Source: Tenggerimyces sp963762635 (GTDB taxonomy: Bacteria > Actinomycetota > Actinomycetes > Propionibacteriales > Actinopolymorphaceae). From it: 64,000 nucleotides of DNA. The first letter of the stretch is position 1. Each line of letters opens with the position of its first letter. Location: the NCBI GenBank assembly GCA_963762635.1, contig CAVXLQ010000018.1, positions 62,001 through 126,000 of the forward strand, written 5' to 3'. The notes beneath the pieces are model-generated. The model saw only the letters and a program-made list of their open reading frames with translations, was not told the origin of the DNA and did not search any database. The position numbers were made by a program, and so were the translations under genes. Below, in pieces: positions 1-9,634 of the stretch.

Positions 1-1073
1 GAGGCCTGTGAGACCGGCTCGATCGGCAGCCGCTGCACCTTCAACCGCGCGCTGTACCGAGAGATTCGCGCGGTCCCAGGGTCGATCACGTACTTGATTC
101 CCGGAACAGTCAACGACGTTTCCGCAACATTCGTCGCCAGCACGATCCGCCGGCCAGGATGGGACTGGAACACCCGGATCTGCTCGGCATGCGACAACCG
201 CGCGTACAGAGGCAAGACCTCGGTCTGCCGCAGGTTCTGCCGTTTCAGAGCATCGGCGGTGTCCCGGATCTCCCGTTCCCCGGAAAGGAAGACGAGGATG
301 TCCCCCGGCGGCTCCGACACCAGCTCGTCGACAGCGTCACAGATCGCCTGGATCTGGTCCCGATCGGCGTCGTCCGCGTCCTCGACGATCGGCCGATAGC
401 GCACCTCGACCGGGTACGTACGCCCCGACACCTCGAGGATCGGCGCGTTTCCGAAATGTCTCGAGAACCGGTCCGGGTCGATCGTCGCCGACGTGATGAT
501 CACCTTGAGATCGGGCCGACGCGGCAGCAGCTGCTTCAGATACCCGAGGATGAAGTCGATGTTGAGGCTGCGCTCGTGCGCCTCGTCGATGATCAGCGTG
601 TCGTACTGCCGCAGCTCCCGGTCCCGCTGGATCTCCGCGAGCAGGATGCCGTCCGTCATCAGCTTCACGAGCGTCGAGTCGCTGGACCGGTCGGTGAACC
701 GCACCTTGAAGCCCACGACCTCGCCGAGCGACGTCGACAGTTCCTCGGCGACCCGGTCGGCGACCGTACGAGCCGCCAGCCGCCGCGGCTGCGTGTGCCC
801 GATCGTGCCCTCGATGCCACGACCGAGCTCGAGACAGATCTTCGGAAGTTGCGTGGTCTTACCGGAACCCGTCTCCCCCGCGACGATCACGACCTGGTGG
901 TCCCGAATCGCCTCGGCGATCTCGTCCTTGTGCTGGCTGATCGGCAGCTCGGGCGGGTACGTGATCTCGGGTACGGCCGCCCGCCGCTGCTCCAGGCGAG
1001 CCGGATCCAGGCGAGGACCCCGGCCAGCGTGACGGGAACGGCGGGCACGCGGCGGCCGAGATGACGTCTTCAT
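1..1073 (-). CDS. hrpA: ATP-dependent RNA helicase HrpA, N-terminal part (cut by window edge)
   Basis: DEAH-box helicase of the HrpA family, an RNA helicase that acts on mRNA and ribosomes. From the ATG at 1073 the frame stays open to base 1, giving about 357 residues. Walker A GETGSGKT lies at residues 66-73, DEAH at 163-166 and SAT (motif III) at 195-197. The last readable residues, RLPIEPVSQAS, are the segment just before helicase motif VI, so the rest of the gene (normally over 1,200 residues) lies outside the window. An Arg-rich N-terminus precedes the helicase core. No strong ribosome binding site is visible. The start lies 46 bp after the stop of the molybdenum hydroxylase FAD subunit on the same strand, so read-through from that operon is possible but unproven. 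Confidence 0.93.
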   Translation of the reverse strand, partial: MKTSSRPPRARRSRHAGRGPRLDPARLEQRRAAVPEITYPPELPISQHKDEIAEAIRDHQVVIVAGETGSGKTTQLPKICLELGRGIEGTIGHTQPRRLAARTVADRVAEELSTSLGEVVGFKVRFTDRSSDSTLVKLMTDGILLAEIQRDRELRQYDTLIIDEAHERSLNIDFILGYLKQLLPRRPDLKVIITSATIDPDRFSRHFGNAPILEVSGRTYPVEVRYRPIVEDADDADRDQIQAICDAVDELVSEPPGDILVFLSGEREIRDTADALKRQNLRQTEVLPLYARLSHAEQIRVFQSHPGRRIVLATNVAETSLTVPGIKYVIDPGTARISRYSARLKVQRLPIEPVSQA

Positions 1074-1118
1074 GACGTGGGCAAGGATAGGCAGGCACCG
1101 GCTGCGGCGCCCACTTCA

Positions 1119-1976
1119 TTACGCTCCGTCGACCGCCTGCCGCGCCCGCCCGACCAGCGTTCGGGCCAGCTGGACCTTGTACGCCGACTGCTCCAGAGGC
1201 GTCGCCGAGTCCAGCGCCGCCTCCGAGGAGATCGCCCAGGGCACCGGCGCCACCCCGGCCAACCCGTACCGCACGTCGGACCCGAACCGCGCCGCCGCGA
1301 CTCCCACCAGCGCGAACGCGTACCGCGCGCGGTCCATCGCCTTCAGATACACGCTCGCGTCAGGCAGCGGCACCGAAAGTTCCAGGATCAGCTCCCCGCT
1401 CTCCAGCGTCAGGAGCGAACGGTCCTCGTCCGTCGGCAGCCGGTACAGGTCGGCCAGCGGGAACGTCCGCCGATCCGTCCGCACCGACGCACCCAGCGCG
1501 AGCAGCGCCGCCGCCGGATCCGAAGGGTGGGCCGAGGCGCAGCGGTCGTTCCCCACGATCGCGTGCTCCCCACCCTGACCCTCCCGAGCCAGGCAGGTCG
1601 AGCCGCCCTGCAACCAGCAGCCGTACGACAGCCGCCAGTACCAACACCGCGTCGCCTGCAGCAGGTTGCCGCCGATCGTCGCCATGTTCCGCAACTGCGG
1701 CGACGCGGACAGCCGACAGGCCTCCCGCAACGCTTCCGGTACTGCGTCCGAAAGTTCCAGCTCCCCGAGCACGGTCGCCGCCCCGATCGTCACCACGCCG
1801 TTGACCGTGACGATGCCGCGCGGAACGAGAGCGCTGATGTCTACGAGAGTTTCGGCGTGCAGCAGCCCGTCGCGCACCAGCTGCACCACCTCGGTGCCCC
1901 CGGCGAGCGCGACGGCGCCGTTCCCGAGACCCGCCGAGGCGAGGTCGGCGAGGTCAGATGGCCGCTGCAGTTCCAT
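1119..1976 (-). CDS. Molybdenum hydroxylase FAD-binding (medium) subunit
   Basis: FAD-binding subunit of a xanthine dehydrogenase/aldehyde oxidase family enzyme, 285 residues, CoxM/YagS-like. It passes electrons from the 2Fe-2S subunit to the acceptor. The segment ATIGGNLLQATRCWYW is the FAD pyrophosphate-binding motif in its YagS-like form, and a second conserved stretch with AHPSD follows. The start is the ATG at 1976, where family similarity begins (MELQRPSDL); the frame is open further upstream but there it only overlaps the large subunit. It overlaps that subunit by 23 bp, which suggests translational coupling. The Cys residues around the FAD motif recall YagS, which carries an extra iron-sulfur cluster; whether one is present here cannot be told from sequence. 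Confidence 0.9.
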   Translation of the reverse strand: MELQRPSDLADLASAGLGNGAVALAGGTEVVQLVRDGLLHAETLVDISALVPRGIVTVNGVVTIGAATVLGELELSDAVPEALREACRLSASPQLRNMATIGGNLLQATRCWYWRLSYGCWLQGGSTCLAREGQGGEHAIVGNDRCASAHPSDPAAALLALGASVRTDRRTFPLADLYRLPTDEDRSLLTLESGELILELSVPLPDASVYLKAMDRARYAFALVGVAAARFGSDVRYGLAGVAPVPWAISSEAALDSATPLEQSAYKVQLARTLVGRARQAVDGA

Positions 1977-4224
1977 GCCGCTCCTTCGCAGCCGCGTCGG
2001 CCGAGACCGAGGCCAAGGCCGCCAACATCGTCGCCCGGTCGATCGGCAGCTCCCGCACGGTCGCGCCGGTCGCGTCGCGGATCGCGTTCGCGATCGCCGC
2101 GGCGACCGGGATGATCGGCGGCTCACCGAGACCTTTCGCGCCCAGGTTGGTGAGATTCGGGTCCGGAATATCGACCAGCTCCGCCACGATTTCCGGAACA
2201 TCGGCGATCGTCGGCATCCGGTACGCGTCGAGCGTCCGCGTCAGCACGGTCCCGGTCGCCGCGTCGAGCACCTGACGTTCGGACAACGTGCCACCGACGC
2301 CCTGGATGATCCCGCCCTCGATCTGCGACGACGCGCCCAACGGGTTGATCACCCGGCCGACGTCGTGGATCGAGAAGACCTTGTCCACCACGACCTGCCC
2401 GGTCTCGACGTCGACCGCGACCTCGACGACCTGGACGCCGAACGTGTGAACGCCCAAACCTGCCGGGTTCGGCCCCCGCGCGCCCTTGCCCAGGATCTGC
2501 GCGTTGCCGAGCAGGCTCAACAGATCCGACAGCGGCCACGACTCGCCGTCGGCAGCGACGATCTGCCCACCAGCCAGCCGCAGAGTCTCCGGCGTCCGGT
2601 CGTACCGCTGCGCCGCGATCTCCAGGATCTGCCGGGCAGCGTCAGCGGCCGCCGCCCGAACGGCAGGACCCATCGACGGAGTGGTCGACGAGCCCGCCGC
2701 GGCGACGGCGAACGGCCCGCGCGAGGTGTCACCGAGCGACGTGTCGACCCGGTCGAGGGGCAGTCCGAGCTCCTCCGCGGCGATCTGTGCCATCGCGGTC
2801 CGGCTGCCCGTGCCGATGTCCTGCATGCCGGTGACGACCTGCGCCCGCCCGTCGGAGGTGACGCGGATCCACGCATACGCGGGCGGTCCGCCACCGCCGT
2901 ACCAGATCTGGCTGGCCATCCCCATGCCGCGCTTCCACGGCCCCTCGCTCCCGGCGCGAACTGCCTCACGCCGCGCCCAGTGCGGTTCGGCGCGGCGGTA
3001 GCACTCGAGCAGGTTCTTCGACGAATACGCACGCCCAGCGGCCGGATCGGCGTCGGTGTGGTTGCGCCGCCGCAGCTCCAGCGGGTCGAGACCGAGCCGG
3101 GCAGCGAGCTCGTCGACGAGGCACTCCATGCCGAACGTGCCCTCGACGAAGCCCGGCGCGCGGAACGACTCCATAGGCGGCGTGTTGAGCTGCGTCGCGT
3201 ACTCGACCGTCCGCACGTTCGGGCAGGCGTACAGCGTCTGCATCGGGCCGGCGGTGCTGGCGTGCCAGCCGCTCCAGCCCAGGCAGGCGATGAAATCGCC
3301 GGACAGCGCGGTGATCGTGCCGTCGAAGCGGGCACCGATCCGGAGCCGCTGGATGGTCGGATTGCGGTTGCCGGAGGCGGTGGCCTCCTCGCGCCGGGTC
3401 AGCGCACAGCGGACCGGACGGCCGGTGCGCTTGGCGAGCTCGGCGGCGACGTAGGTGTAGTGGTGGGCACTGTTCTTCGCGCCGAACCCGCCGCCCATGT
3501 ACTCGCAGATCACGCGGACGTCGTCGCGCTCCATGCCCAGCGTGCGCGCGACCTCGTTGCGGACGCCCCAGATGTCCTGGGTGGAGATGTAGACGGTGAG
3601 CTGCTGGCCCTCCCACAGGCAGACCGACTGGTGCGTCTCGAGCGCGTTGTGGACGACGGCCTGGGTGCGGTACTCGGCCTCGATCACCACGTCCGCGTCG
3701 GCGAGAGCCTGGTCGACGTCGCCGCGCTCGTGCACGCGGGCCTCGCCGTTCAGCTGGCCACGGCGGACGGCCTCGTCGGGATCGAGCAGCGGCTCGAGCA
3801 CCTCCCACTCGACGTCGATCAACGCCAAAGCGGCCTGCGCCTCGGCTAGCGAGTCGGCGGCGACGGCCGCGACCGGAGCGCCGTGGTAGCCCGCGAGCTC
3901 GTCGAGCTCGTGCGCCTCGCCGGGCCCGATCGCCCCGCGGACACCGGGGGCCTCGAGCGCGCGGGACAGGTCGATGCGGCGGACGCGTGCGTGCGCGTAC
4001 GGCGACCGCAGCACCGCCGCCTGCAGCAGCCCGGCCGGGCGGAGGTCGCCGATGTAGCGGGCCTCGCCGCGTGCTCGGGCATGTCCGGACTTCCGCTTCG
4101 CGGGCCGGCCGACGACCTCGAGCGGTCCGCTCGGCCATTGGTCGAGCGCGTCCTCCTCGACGACGAGCCAGATGGTCTCGTACCGGCCCTCGACCTCACG
4201 TTCGGTCTTGATCAGTCGCGCCAT
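1954..4224 (-). CDS. Molybdenum hydroxylase molybdopterin-binding (large) subunit
   Basis: Catalytic molybdenum cofactor subunit, 756 residues, xanthine dehydrogenase family (YagR/CoxL-like). The N-terminal alpha/beta hammerhead (about 40-145) is followed by the cofactor-binding domains. GGGFGAK at 244-250 contacts molybdopterin, SFRAPG at 353-358 is the conserved Arg loop, and GLGEPP near 698-703 carries the catalytic Glu (701). The CO-dehydrogenase active-site motif AYRCSFR is absent, so this is not a carbon monoxide dehydrogenase. The substrate is unknown and may be an aldehyde or N-heterocycle. It overlaps the 2Fe-2S gene by 13 bp upstream and the FAD gene by 23 bp downstream, forming a tight operon. 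No cofactor maturation gene (XdhC or MoxR type) is present in the window. Confidence 0.93.
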   Translation of the reverse strand: MARLIKTEREVEGRYETIWLVVEEDALDQWPSGPLEVVGRPAKRKSGHARARGEARYIGDLRPAGLLQAAVLRSPYAHARVRRIDLSRALEAPGVRGAIGPGEAHELDELAGYHGAPVAAVAADSLAEAQAALALIDVEWEVLEPLLDPDEAVRRGQLNGEARVHERGDVDQALADADVVIEAEYRTQAVVHNALETHQSVCLWEGQQLTVYISTQDIWGVRNEVARTLGMERDDVRVICEYMGGGFGAKNSAHHYTYVAAELAKRTGRPVRCALTRREEATASGNRNPTIQRLRIGARFDGTITALSGDFIACLGWSGWHASTAGPMQTLYACPNVRTVEYATQLNTPPMESFRAPGFVEGTFGMECLVDELAARLGLDPLELRRRNHTDADPAAGRAYSSKNLLECYRRAEPHWARREAVRAGSEGPWKRGMGMASQIWYGGGGPPAYAWIRVTSDGRAQVVTGMQDIGTGSRTAMAQIAAEELGLPLDRVDTSLGDTSRGPFAVAAAGSSTTPSMGPAVRAAAADAARQILEIAAQRYDRTPETLRLAGGQIVAADGESWPLSDLLSLLGNAQILGKGARGPNPAGLGVHTFGVQVVEVAVDVETGQVVVDKVFSIHDVGRVINPLGASSQIEGGIIQGVGGTLSERQVLDAATGTVLTRTLDAYRMPTIADVPEIVAELVDIPDPNLTNLGAKGLGEPPIIPVAAAIANAIRDATGATVRELPIDRATMLAALASVSADAAAKERHGTAAAI

Positions 4225-4658
4225 CTGGTGATCGCCTCCTCGATCTTCGGGTACGCGCCGCAGCGGCAGATGTTGCCGGCCATCGCGTGCCGGATCTCCT
4301 CACGGCTGGGCTCGGGCTTCTCGGCCACGAGAGCGGCGGCCGACACGATCTGCCCCGGCGTGCAGAATCCGCACTGCAGGGCGTCGGCGTTGACGAAAGC
4401 GTCGACGAGCGGGTGGTCGCGAAGCCCTTCGATCGTGGTGATCTCGGCGCCGTCGAGCTGATGCACGAGCGAGATGCACGACAGTCGGGGCTTGCCGTCC
4501 GCGAGCACCGTGCACGCTCCGCAGTGGCCTTCACCGCAAGCGACCTTCGTCCCTGTCATGCCGAGATCGTCACGCAGCACCTCGGCGAGCGTGCGCCCGA
4601 TGGGCGCCTGGACGTCGACTCGCTGCCCGTTGATCCCGAGACGGACGGCTTCGGTCAT
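4212..4658 (-). CDS. Molybdenum hydroxylase 2Fe-2S (small) subunit
   Basis: Small iron-sulfur subunit, 148 residues, first gene of the operon. Two cluster sites are complete: the plant-ferredoxin-type site Cys41, Cys46, Cys49 and Cys61, and the alpha-helical site Cys96, Cys99, Cys131 and Cys133 (CGFC and CRC). It relays electrons from the molybdenum centre to FAD. The ATG at 4658 is preceded by a good ribosome binding site (AGGAGAGG on the coding strand). It overlaps the large subunit by 13 bp. The 94 bp upstream separate it from a decayed methyltransferase gene on the other strand; a weak TTGCGG / GATAAG pair there could be its promoter. There is no Tat signal, so the enzyme is probably cytoplasmic. 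Confidence 0.95.
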   Translation of the reverse strand: MTEAVRLGINGQRVDVQAPIGRTLAEVLRDDLGMTGTKVACGEGHCGACTVLADGKPRLSCISLVHQLDGAEITTIEGLRDHPLVDAFVNADALQCGFCTPGQIVSAAALVAEKPEPSREEIRHAMAGNICRCGAYPKIEEAITRWRD

Positions 4659-4752
4659 CGATCACCTCTCCTGGGGAAGCGCATTCCCGAGGCCCCCGAC
4701 CACGCGCTTATCTGGGGTGCAGCCTATCCCGCAACTGTGCCAAGGTGCCTAC

Positions 4753-5205
4753 ATGTCGCCCGATGGAACGCGTCTTCACGTCCTGGAAGCCGACCTGCCA
4801 CCGCTCGTCGCGCGTGCCGTCGAAATGGCCGAAAACCTCGCATTTGCCAACTCCAGCAGGCCTGGTCACGCGCGCCTGTTGCAGGCGCTGGTCGCCGCGC
4901 GGCCGGGCGCCATGGTCGGCGAGACCGGAACGGGTTGCGGCGTCGGCCTGGCGTGGATGCTCAGCCTGGCCGACCCGTCGACGCGATTCGTCAGCGTCGA
5001 GCTGGATCCGGACCGGTACGCCGCCGCGTCCGAGCTGTTCGCCGACGTACCGAACGTGGAGCTCCTAGAGGGCGACTGGTCCCGCCTGGCGGAACGTGCT
5101 CCGACACCGCGCGGCTGTACTGGCTCGAGCACCCCGACCTGCTCTCGACCGAGGACCAGGCCCGGGCCCGGCGCGGTGACGATTCTCGGGATGCGCAAGC
5201 CCTAG
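4753..5205 (+). pseudogene. SAM-dependent O-methyltransferase remnant with internal deletion
   Basis: The first 110 or so codons read as a class I methyltransferase: the motif GETGTGCGVGL is the SAM-binding loop, and FVSVELDPDR carries the acidic ribose-binding residue. After GDWSRLAER the frame breaks. The next family segment, DTARLYWLEHPDLLSTE, appears in another plus frame directly afterwards. Relatives, as I recall them, have about 45 more residues here, including the DLLVLDGGG strand. A second shift returns to the first frame, ending ILGMRKP before the stop. One deletion and one compensating indel explain the pattern. The product would lack half of the SAM-binding fold, so it is very probably non-functional. 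Confidence 0.72.
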
Positions 5206-5284
5206 TGGCTGGATTACGCCAGTGGCGGTAATGCGCCGCGCGACGACCTAGAACGGCACGCCTCGGATCCCTACTGTCACAGAA

Positions 5285-8200
5285 GTGATTCGCCGCGTCC
5301 CGGCCCTCGTTGCCCCTGCCTTGCTGGCAACGGCTCTCGCCGTCCCCACGAACGCGTCCGCAGCTCCATCCGTCCCGGTCGAGACCGCCCGAACGACCCA
5401 GGTGACGCTGCTCACCGGCGACCGGATCGCCTACCAGCGTGGGCCAGACGGCAAGGAACGGGTGACGATCCAGCCGGCCCCGCGCGCCACCGGTCTGCCA
5501 CCGACGTTCGAGAGCCGGAGCGACCAGACGGGCTACTACGTCGTCCCGTCCGACGCCGCCGACGACCTCCGCGCCGACCGGCTCGACACAGAGCTGTTCG
5601 ACGTACGCGAGCTCGCGAAGCTCCGACAGGGCGCGGTACCCGTCATCGTCACGTACGACAACGCCAGAACGCTCGCCCAGCGCGCCGAGGCGCTTCCCGC
5701 GAGCACCGTCACCGCCGTCCTCCCCACCGTCTCCAGCGCTGCCATGACCGTCGACGACGCGGCGACGTTCTGGAACGCGTTCAACCCCCAACGTCAGCGC
5801 AAGATCTGGTTCGACGCGCCGGTCCGGGCGAGCCTCGCCGACAGCGTCCCGCAGGTCGGCGCTCCGGCGGTGTGGCAGTCCGGGTACGACGGACGCGGCG
5901 TGAAGGTCGCCGTCCTCGACACCGGTATCGACCCGACCCACCCCGACCTCGCCGGCAAGATCGCGGCGAGCCAGAACTTCACCCCCGAGCCGGACGCCGT
6001 CGACGGCAACGGCCACGGGACGCACGTAGCCGCCACCGCCGCGGGGCGGAAGGGCGTCGCGCCCGGCGCCGAGCTCGTCGTCGGCAAGGTTCTCAACAGC
6101 AACGGCTCCGGCGCGACCTCGTGGATCCTCGAAGGCATGGACTGGGCCGTACGGTCCGGCGCGAGCGTGGTCAACATGAGCCTCGGCGGCGGGTTCTCCG
6201 ACGGCACGGACCTGATGAGCGAGGCCGTGAACCGCCTCACCGCCGAGACCGGCGTGCTGTTCGTCCTCTCGGCGGGCAACGCAGGGCCAGGCGACTCCAC
6301 GGTCACCTCGCCCGGCGCGGCGACTGCCGGTCTCACCGTCGGCGCGGTCGACAAGCAGGACCGCATCGCGAGCTTCTCCTCCCGCGGTCCGCGCCGCGGC
6401 GACGGTGCGGTGAAGCCGGAGATCACCGCACCCGGCGTCGCCATCGTCGCTGCTCGGGCGGCCGGCACCGACCTCGGCGACCCGGTCGACGAGCACTACA
6501 CGTCGTTGAACGGGACGTCGATGGCCGCGCCGCACGTCGCCGGCGCCGCCGCGTTGCTCGCCCAGGCGCACCCGGACTGGCGGGCGAACCAGCTGAAGTC
6601 CGCGCTCGTCGGGAGCGCCCACCCCATCGAAGCGTCCGGGTTCGCCCAAGGTGCTGGCCGGCTCGACGTCGCCCGCGCGTACGCCCAGCACGTCGCCGCC
6701 GAACCTGCGTCGGTCGGGTTCGGCGCGTTCGCCTGGCCGCAGTCCGACGACGCCCCCGTCACGCGTGCCGTGACCTACCGCAACACCGGCCCCGCGCCGG
6801 TGACGCTCCAGCTGAACGTCAGCGCGAAGAACCTCGTCGGCGAGCCTGCACCGGCGAGCGCGCTGACGCTTTCCGCGACCGAGCTGATGGTTCCGGCGAA
6901 CGGTTCCGCCGCCGTCACCGTCACGCTCGATCCACGCGTCGGCGACACCGGCGCGTTCTCCGGACAGCTCGTCGCGACCAGCGGCGACACCGTCGTACGG
7001 ACGCCGCTCGGCTACTACAAGGCGGTCAAGTCGCAACGCCTCACCGTGAACCTCACAGGTTCTGCCGGGCAGCCAGCCGGCGGCAGCCTCGAGGCCGTGC
7101 GCATCGACAGCGCCGCACCGACGAAGGACCCGTTCGTCGACACGATCTTCTCGTTCTATCCGGAGCAGGGCGTCGCGACGATCGACCTGCCCGTCGGCGT
7201 GTATGACGTGCACGCGAAGCTCTACGAGCGAAACTTCACGCGCGATCGCGTAACTCTCGGCATCGAGTCCGCGGTCGACCTCACGACTGCCGACGCCTCG
7301 CTGACGTTCGACGCGCGTGAAGGAGTTCTGCAGCAGCCGAAGACCCGGGAGACCACGCAGCCGTTCGCCTCTTCGATCGGCTTCGTCTGGAAGCTGGCCG
7401 AACGCGTCGCGTACATCAACTCGTTCTCGGCCGCGCACTCCCCCGACACCGAGCTGCGCGCGATTCCTCAACGTACACGGCCGAATCCTGGCCGCTTCAC
7501 GTTCGAGTCGCACTGGACGCTCGCGCCGCCGATGGTGACGATGCAGGTCGCCGGCGGCCGTGGTCAGCCGATGTACCCGGTCTACTACGTGGTGCCCGAC
7601 GCCGTGGAACGGTTGGACGGCGACTTCCGCGTGCCGCTGATCGACGCCGGCGTCGGTGAGGCCGCGAGGTTCGCGGGAGCTGCCGGCAAGCTCGCGCTCG
7701 TCACGCTGCCCGTGCCGGAGAAGGATCCGTACGGCTACCTGTTCGCCCAAGCGGAGAAGGCGATTCGCAACGGCAAGGCCGCCGGCGTGAAGGCTGTCCT
7801 GTTCGCCCTCGACCTCGAGGACGCGATCGCGTTCCAGCCCGTGCCCGTCCAGGGCGTCCGGCTGCCCGTCCTGTCGCTGAGGTACGCCGAGGGAGCAAGA
7901 CTGCGCGAGCTGCTCAGGGCCGGTCCGGTGCGGCTCGACGTGAGTGCCAAGCCGACCTTGACGTCCACCATGCACCTGCACTACGACCACCCAACCGGCA
8001 TCCCGTCGGCGTCGCCTGCCCTTGTGCACCAGGCGAATCTCGCCGCGGTGCCGGTGTCCCTGCACGGCGACACGGACAGCCAGCTCAACCAGCTCGCGTT
8101 CTACGCGCACACCGAGCTGCCGAGTGGCTCGCTCGTGTCGGTCGGGGTCTGGGGACCGCAGAACCACACCGCGTACATCGGCCCGACGAGCGACCGCCTG

Positions 8201-9055
8201 GCCTGGATCGGGTCGATGAACCACTACGCCGCGGACGGGACCTGGATCCAGGCGATGGGATCAGACGGGACGTACGAACGGCGCGGCCGGATGCCGGCGG
8301 ACCACTGGTTCGCCGGGCCGCTCGTACCCGGCTCGTTCGACGTCCCCGCCGACGAGCTGGGGCCGGCGTGGCCCGCGCTGTGCGCGTTCTGCCGCGAGGG
8401 CGACCGGTTCCTCCCGACCGGGTTGGACGTCGACGCCGAGCCGCACCACTGGACGCACACGCAGACCTGGCTGCACGAGGTGCACCTGTACGCCGGCGAG
8501 GAGGAGCTGCCGCTCAAGGCGCTGTCGGAGAACTACTACGGCATCGGCTACTACCTGCTGCCACCGCAGGCGGCCACGTACCGCCTGACCGACCGGTACG
8601 CCGACCCGCGTGGCGGCGGCCGCGAGGTGCGGACCAACTGGACGTTCCACTCGGCCGGGAAGACCGCGCCGGGATCGATCCCCGCGGGCTCGATGTGCGT
8701 GATGGGCCGGCTGGAGCCGACCGCGAGCTGCCGGTACGAACCGCTGCTCAACGTGCGCTACCGGATGGCGACCGCCCTGGACAACTCGATCGAGGGCGGG
8801 CGCACGCAGCGGCTCGAGGTGTCCGTGCGGCATCACTCGCAAGCGGCCGGCGCTCCGCTCGCGGCGACCACCGTCTCGGTGTCGTACGACGACGGCTCGA
8901 CGTGGCAGTCCGTCCAGGCCCGCCGCGCCGGCGACACCTCCCTGGTGGACCTGCGTCCGCCGGCCTCCGGACAGCTCTCGCTCCGCGTCACGGCGCGTGA
9001 CACCGCCGGCAACGACGTCGACCAGCAGGTGATCCGCGCGTACGCCATCAGATAA
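5285..9055 (+). CDS. Secreted subtilisin-like serine protease (S8 family), 1,256 residues
   Basis: Large exported S8 peptidase. The GTG at 5285 gives a signal peptide (MIRRVPALVAPALLATALA, cleavage near residue 26). A propeptide-like region follows, then the catalytic domain at about 190-470 with Asp212 (VAVLDTGID), His244 (GNGHGTHVA), oxyanion-hole Asn332 (SAGNAGPG) and Ser412 (NGTSMAAPHVAGA). The remaining 780 or so residues are beta-rich with no domain I can name; some stretches resemble Ig-like folds. All catalytic residues are present and the frame is intact. It probably degrades extracellular protein for nutrition. The upstream ribosome binding site is weak (CAGAA). The next gene follows after 18 bp, so the two may be co-transcribed. 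Confidence 0.93.
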   Translation: MIRRVPALVAPALLATALAVPTNASAAPSVPVETARTTQVTLLTGDRIAYQRGPDGKERVTIQPAPRATGLPPTFESRSDQTGYYVVPSDAADDLRADRLDTELFDVRELAKLRQGAVPVIVTYDNARTLAQRAEALPASTVTAVLPTVSSAAMTVDDAATFWNAFNPQRQRKIWFDAPVRASLADSVPQVGAPAVWQSGYDGRGVKVAVLDTGIDPTHPDLAGKIAASQNFTPEPDAVDGNGHGTHVAATAAGRKGVAPGAELVVGKVLNSNGSGATSWILEGMDWAVRSGASVVNMSLGGGFSDGTDLMSEAVNRLTAETGVLFVLSAGNAGPGDSTVTSPGAATAGLTVGAVDKQDRIASFSSRGPRRGDGAVKPEITAPGVAIVAARAAGTDLGDPVDEHYTSLNGTSMAAPHVAGAAALLAQAHPDWRANQLKSALVGSAHPIEASGFAQGAGRLDVARAYAQHVAAEPASVGFGAFAWPQSDDAPVTRAVTYRNTGPAPVTLQLNVSAKNLVGEPAPASALTLSATELMVPANGSAAVTVTLDPRVGDTGAFSGQLVATSGDTVVRTPLGYYKAVKSQRLTVNLTGSAGQPAGGSLEAVRIDSAAPTKDPFVDTIFSFYPEQGVATIDLPVGVYDVHAKLYERNFTRDRVTLGIESAVDLTTADASLTFDAREGVLQQPKTRETTQPFASSIGFVWKLAERVAYINSFSAAHSPDTELRAIPQRTRPNPGRFTFESHWTLAPPMVTMQVAGGRGQPMYPVYYVVPDAVERLDGDFRVPLIDAGVGEAARFAGAAGKLALVTLPVPEKDPYGYLFAQAEKAIRNGKAAGVKAVLFALDLEDAIAFQPVPVQGVRLPVLSLRYAEGARLRELLRAGPVRLDVSAKPTLTSTMHLHYDHPTGIPSASPALVHQANLAAVPVSLHGDTDSQLNQLAFYAHTELPSGSLVSVGVWGPQNHTAYIGPTSDRLAWIGSMNHYAADGTWIQAMGSDGTYERRGRMPADHWFAGPLVPGSFDVPADELGPAWPALCAFCREGDRFLPTGLDVDAEPHHWTHTQTWLHEVHLYAGEEELPLKALSENYYGIGYYLLPPQAATYRLTDRYADPRGGGREVRTNWTFHSAGKTAPGSIPAGSMCVMGRLEPTASCRYEPLLNVRYRMATALDNSIEGGRTQRLEVSVRHHSQAAGAPLAATTVSVSYDDGSTWQSVQARRAGDTSLVDLRPPASGQLSLRVTARDTAGNDVDQQVIRAYAIR

Positions 9056-9073
9056 GGGCACTATGCTCGTCCC

Positions 9074-9571
9074 GTGTTGCAAAAGAGTCGCAACTACGTA
9101 CCGCTGGCGACTCGGCCGGTTCAGGTCGAGGTGTACGCATTCCGCGGCGCGCCCGGGCTCGCGTACCGGCGGGTCGCGGGATACCTCGGCGCGGGCGAAT
9201 CGCCCGATCTCGCGGTGGCGCGACTCGTAGGTCTACGCGACGGCGACTCGCTGGTCCACTCGACCAGCTGGCGGCCGATGCCGGACGGGACGATCGTGTT
9301 GACGTACGCGGTCGCGCCGGACCCGCGGCCGGCCGAATCGGCAACTCCGCTGGAGGATCTGGTCTTCGCGACCGGCGACGGTCCGAGCCGGCCGACCCCG
9401 CCCGACGTGACGAACGACCAGGTCGCCGCGCACGCGATCCGGCACCTCGGCTTCCTACTGGAGACGGATCCGTCCGCCCGCGCCGCGCTCGAGCGCGACC
9501 CGGCGCTGGCCGGACTGCTCGCCGACCTTGCGCCCGCCCTCGCCGGGAGGCTCGCGATCTCGACCACGTGA
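9074..9571 (+). CDS. Hypothetical protein, 165 residues
   Basis: I do not recognise this protein. It starts at a GTG, 18 bp after the protease gene and on the same strand. No signal peptide or membrane segment is visible. The first 90 residues look like a compact alpha/beta unit (VQVEVYAFRGAPGLAYRRVAG, then a beta-strand segment GTIVLTYAVAPD). After a Pro-rich linker comes an Ala/Leu-rich helical tail containing AAHAIRHLGFLLETDP. Codon bias is that of a real gene, with G or C at nearly all third positions, and the antisense frames are less convincing. It lies between a protease and a peptidase-like gene, but I infer no function from that. Confidence 0.7.
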   Translation: MLQKSRNYVPLATRPVQVEVYAFRGAPGLAYRRVAGYLGAGESPDLAVARLVGLRDGDSLVHSTSWRPMPDGTIVLTYAVAPDPRPAESATPLEDLVFATGDGPSRPTPPDVTNDQVAAHAIRHLGFLLETDPSARAALERDPALAGLLADLAPALAGRLAISTT

Positions 9572-9634
9572 CGTGCCCGGCGCGGTCGTCTACCTTCGCT
9601 AACGCAGGTGGGTTCGATCGCAGAGGGAGCGTCG

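Noticed and set aside
1954..4658. Aerobic carbon monoxide dehydrogenase (coxSML)
   Set aside because: The subunit set matches, but the active-site motif AYRCSFR of CO dehydrogenase is absent from the large subunit and no coxD/E/F genes are seen.
4991..8224. Open frame of 1,077 codons on the minus strand
   Set aside because: It lies opposite the S8 protease gene, whose catalytic triad, signal peptide and family motifs are clear. The antisense product is low-complexity, rich in Arg, Asp and Val, with no recognisable domain, as expected in high-GC DNA.
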